Shown piece by piece: positions 62,003-64,000 of a DNA stretch of 64,000 nucleotides (position 1 is its first letter; every line of letters begins with the position of its first letter). Position numbers and translations under genes: made by a program. The stretch is from the NCBI GenBank assembly GCA_038529355.1, contig JBCBDU010000012.1:1-64000 (forward strand), read 5' to 3'. Source of the stretch: CALBPI01 sp038529355 (GTDB lineage Bacteria; Pseudomonadota; Gammaproteobacteria; Steroidobacterales; Woeseiaceae). The notes beneath the pieces are model-generated. The model was not told the origin of the DNA. It searched no databases and was given only the letters and a program-made list of their open reading frames with translations.

Positions 62003-62491
62003 TTATCCTCCCGCGCCGGTTGGGCGCGTTAGCGCCTCGCATCTGCTGAGCTGGCGCTTGTTGGCTTCCAGGCAAATGATGATATCGAAGGCTTCGGTTG
62101 CCTGGATTTTGTATTCCGTTGCCAGTGCCGGCGAGACGCGGCATTCGGTGTCATCGCCGCAGTTCGACCACAATGTTGCCCAGCCGAGCATCATGCGCTC
62201 TTCATCGCCAATCAGATCTTTCCAGTTGGCGGCCGCTTCGTTGTTGTATTCGATACCGTTGGCGTATTCGTAGGCGGCGGCCAATTGCACCAGTAAGTCT
62301 TCCAGCGCGCGGTTGTATTGCAGCCAGCTGCCGCGCTGCATCGAGCGATCGATCATCGCCAGCGCAAGCGGTTTCAGTGACGTTGCGTTTTCGTAGGCTC
62401 GCTGATCGTAGTTAGCCAGCGGGATGGCGCATCCCACCAGCAAACAACACCCAAGTAGCCAGCCGCTGAGACGAGTGACCGTGCGATTCAT
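62003..62491 (-). CDS. Lipoprotein heading the cytochrome operon
   Basis: 162 aa from ATG 62491, with GAGAGG seven bases upstream; upstream in-frame extension is not needed. Signal with lipobox CLLVGC. The mature part is helical (ALEDLLVQLAAAYEYANGIEYNN, EERMMLGWATLWSN) and has four cysteines in its second half (SNCGDDTECRV, IICLEANKRQLSRCEAL). No family recognised. First of five tightly packed minus-strand genes (62491 to 59944). Confidence 0.7.
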   Translation of the reverse strand: MNRTVTRLSGWLLGCCLLVGCAIPLANYDQRAYENATSLKPLALAMIDRSMQRGSWLQYNRALEDLLVQLAAAYEYANGIEYNNEAAANWKDLIGDEERMMLGWATLWSNCGDDTECRVSPALATEYKIQATEAFDIIICLEANKRQLSRCEALTRPTGAGG

Positions 62492-62716
62492 GACGTATCC
62501 TCTCACTGCATGAGTTGCTCTTGTGCGCACCAGCATAGACCGGCAAAACGCACAGCGTCTATCACTTACGCTGTGCTATCGCGGGTGTTTATCTCAGGAT
62601 TGTTTGGCAACGCAGGCAGGTCCGTTGAAGCTGGACGGCGGTGCACATAATGGTCGCGCGCGAGTTGCGCACTGTTTGTGCTTGCGTGCGGTCGAGCACA
62701 ACATTAGCGTGATTAT

Positions 62717-62983
62717 CAGACGGCAGACGGCAGACGGCAGACGGCAGACGGCAGACGGCAGACGGCAGACGGCAGACGGCAGACGGCAGACGGCAGACGG
62801 CAGACGNNNNNNNNNNNNNNNNNNNNNNNNNNNNNNNNNNNNNNNNNNNNNNNNNNNNNNNNNNNNNNNNNNNNNNNNNNNNNNNNNNNNNNNNNNNNNN
62901 NNNNNNGCAGACGGCAGACGGCAGACGGCAGACGGCAGACGGCAGACGGCAGACGGCAGACGGCAGACGGCAGACGGCAGACG
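62717..62983. repeat. CAGACGG heptanucleotide tandem repeat
   Basis: About 13 perfect units on the left (62717-62806) and 11 on the right (62907-62983), interrupted by 100 N. All visible units are identical, indicating recent or ongoing expansion and contraction. True length is unknown because of the gap. Confidence 0.95.
62807..62906. other. Assembly gap of exactly 100 N
   Basis: Run of 100 N inside the tandem repeat. The round number suggests a placeholder of unknown real size. Confidence 0.98.
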
Positions 62984-63002
62984 CCGCGCTAACGGGTGCG
63001 AT

Positions 63003-63512
63003 CTAAGGCTGAGACTCGGCAACCATGTAGTCGATGGCGCGATAGACTTCTTCGTCGCTCAGCGCCGCGTTGCCACCTTTAGCAGGCATGTAACCGGCGC
63101 TGCCCTGGTAACCCTCAACCGCGTGCTGACGCAGGATGTCGAGGCCTTGCGCGACGCGTGCTTCCCACGCGGCTGCGTCGCCCAGTTTCGGTGCACCGCC
63201 GATGCCACCGGTGTGGCAGGCGCCACAGGCATTGTTGTAGACCTGTGAGCCAGTCAGCTCTTCCTTGACGGGTTCGACAACCGCAAGCGTCGCCGCTGCG
63301 CGCTGGCCACCTTCGCCCGGCAACACCACCTGGCCCACCGGCGCGATGCGCTCAGCGATTTCACCCTGGTAAGTGGCATCCGAGACGATGTATCGACCCT
63401 GCGTATCGGCGGAAATGTCGGCCGAGATCACGTAGATACCGACCGAGATCGCTACGAGAATGGCAAGAACTACCATGAAAAGGTCGAAGAATTTTTTATC
63501 CTGGGCGCTCAC
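63003..63512 (-). CDS. Cytochrome c5-type membrane-anchored cytochrome
   Basis: 169 aa. N-terminal membrane helix FFDLFMVVLAILVAISVGIYVI serves as anchor. A linker of about 55 residues leads to the haem site NACGACHTGGIGGAPKLGD (CxxCH) and the axial-Met segment GYMPAKGGNAALSDEEV, followed by the closing helix RAIDYMVAES. This matches the c5 family of gammaproteobacteria, small electron carriers or oxidase partners. The coding sequence ends 20 bases from the heptanucleotide repeat. Ribosome-binding site: GGAGCTGTATTCGTG region upstream of ATG 63512. Confidence 0.9.
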   Translation of the reverse strand: MSAQDKKFFDLFMVVLAILVAISVGIYVISADISADTQGRYIVSDATYQGEIAERIAPVGQVVLPGEGGQRAAATLAVVEPVKEELTGSQVYNNACGACHTGGIGGAPKLGDAAAWEARVAQGLDILRQHAVEGYQGSAGYMPAKGGNAALSDEEVYRAIDYMVAESQP

Positions 63513-63621
63513 GAATACAGCTCCGGGGGCAAAGCAGTGGTTGGACGTTCAACAGCGGTGTCCCCGCCGACTGTGAACCGCGCAATTATAATACAAAGCG
63601 CTAGCCGAAGTGGTACTTGCG

Positions 63622-63885
63622 TCACGCAGTGTCGCTCGCAACCCTAATCTGTAGCCGAACTGTCAAAGGTTGCGCGGTCATGATGTGCGTCTCGGATTCG
63701 ACAACGTCCGCACGGCGACCGGTCAAAGCGTATGTCACTAAGCCGCTGAGCAACGCCACGGTCAAACCACACGCGATCACTGCGCAGATCTTGCGAGCAC
63801 TGTTGATCGTCGCAACGATGTATACCTGTCGAACGTGAAATTCTGGTTTGTGTGAGCAAATCGTCGTTCGACACGGCTTTCTCAA
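63622..63885 (-). CDS. Possible small single-span membrane protein
   Basis: 87 codons from TTG 63885; no ATG is available before the membrane helix. One hydrophobic stretch ICAVIACGLTVALLSGLVTYALTG follows a basic n-region, then about 30 polar residues. It could be a small membrane protein, but the start and expression are unsupported. The bases to the right (63886-64000) show nothing identifiable. Confidence 0.38.
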   Translation of the reverse strand: MRKPCRTTICSHKPEFHVRQVYIVATINSARKICAVIACGLTVALLSGLVTYALTGRRADVVESETHIMTAQPLTVRLQIRVASDTA

Positions 63886-64000
63886 GGCCGTAGCGGCTGG
63901 ACGCCGCTCGTGCTGCGGCGCACAATATAGGGCTATTTTGCGGCCGCGCTTTCGCGCTGTTGGGGCCGCGCCTTGATGACCCCTTGTTCCGGAGCTTTCC

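Larger units (their letters stand above)
62492..63002. other. 511-base intergenic region dominated by a heptanucleotide repeat
   Basis: Contains the CAGACGG repeat and assembly gap (see separate entries). Bases 62492-62716 should include the operon promoter on the minus strand, but no clear hexamers were found. Open frames across the repeat are repeat artefacts. Confidence 0.7.

Noticed and set aside
62523..63248. Long open frames through the heptanucleotide repeat on both strands
   Set aside because: The 7-bp unit lacks stop codons in some frames, so openness is automatic; the frames also cross the N gap and overlap the cytochrome c5 gene antisense.

Overview
The window looks like chromosome of a free-living, probably aquatic, Gram-negative gammaproteobacterium. 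Evidence includes lipoprotein and Tat signal peptides, an RND efflux pump, a MipA/OmpV outer-membrane protein, cytochrome c5-like proteins, an ECF-sigma/serine-threonine-kinase pair and TonB-box-like motifs. G+C is moderately high by eye. No rRNA, tRNA, CRISPR array or prophage was recognised. A run of 100 N (62807-62906) inside a 7-bp tandem repeat is an assembly gap.

Layout. 1-4509: truncated CBS protein, a large secreted BNR/sortilin-like propeller and a LolA-like periplasmic protein. 4755-6058: a REP-associated (Y1/HUH) transposase gene flanked by inverted GGACAGGCAC motifs; a second orphan cluster of the motif lies at 9127-9210. 6193-9000: an RpiB-like isomerase and a secreted protein of unknown function. 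9266-14191: an unusual accessory cluster with a PhoD-like phosphatase, divergent from an endonuclease/exonuclease/phosphatase (EEP) protein, a beta-repeat/coiled-coil protein and a MurE-like ligase that lacks the UDP-substrate domain. 14192-15091: mostly non-coding with one doubtful gene. 15092-21404: Na+/solute symporter, M14 carboxypeptidase, ECF sigma factor and TPR serine/threonine kinase. 21439-26389: three consecutive DUF1566 proteins, two with Calx-beta repeats. 26523-33485: frameshifted small lipoprotein, ABC exporter, membrane protein, FadR-type regulator beside a lyase-like lipoprotein, and a transglutaminase/TPR lipoprotein.

33507-36372: MipA/OmpV operon divergent from a membrane-anchored AraC-type regulator. 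36630-45482: a second member of the unknown secreted family, a Tat-exported spermidine-dehydrogenase-like flavoprotein and an RND pump. 45655-50266: a PD40 propeller protein, then a VWA lipoprotein, ECF sigma factor and anti-sigma-like membrane protein; the first and last share a TonB-box-like peptide. 50438-59375: HEAT-repeat protein, TetR regulator divergent from a carotenoid-oxygenase/thiolase operon, then GNAT, alpha/beta hydrolase, GFA-type and amidohydrolase genes. 59499-63885: a small hypothetical, a compact five-gene operon built around a dihaem cytochrome, the heptanucleotide repeat, a cytochrome c5 and a possible small membrane protein.

The strongest leads are (i) the MurE-like ligase cluster, (ii) the shared TonB-box-like peptide in the VWA/ECF/anti-sigma locus, (iii) two distant secreted paralogues with a common unknown C-terminal module, and (iv) repeated short tandem duplications of gene 3' ends including the stop codon.
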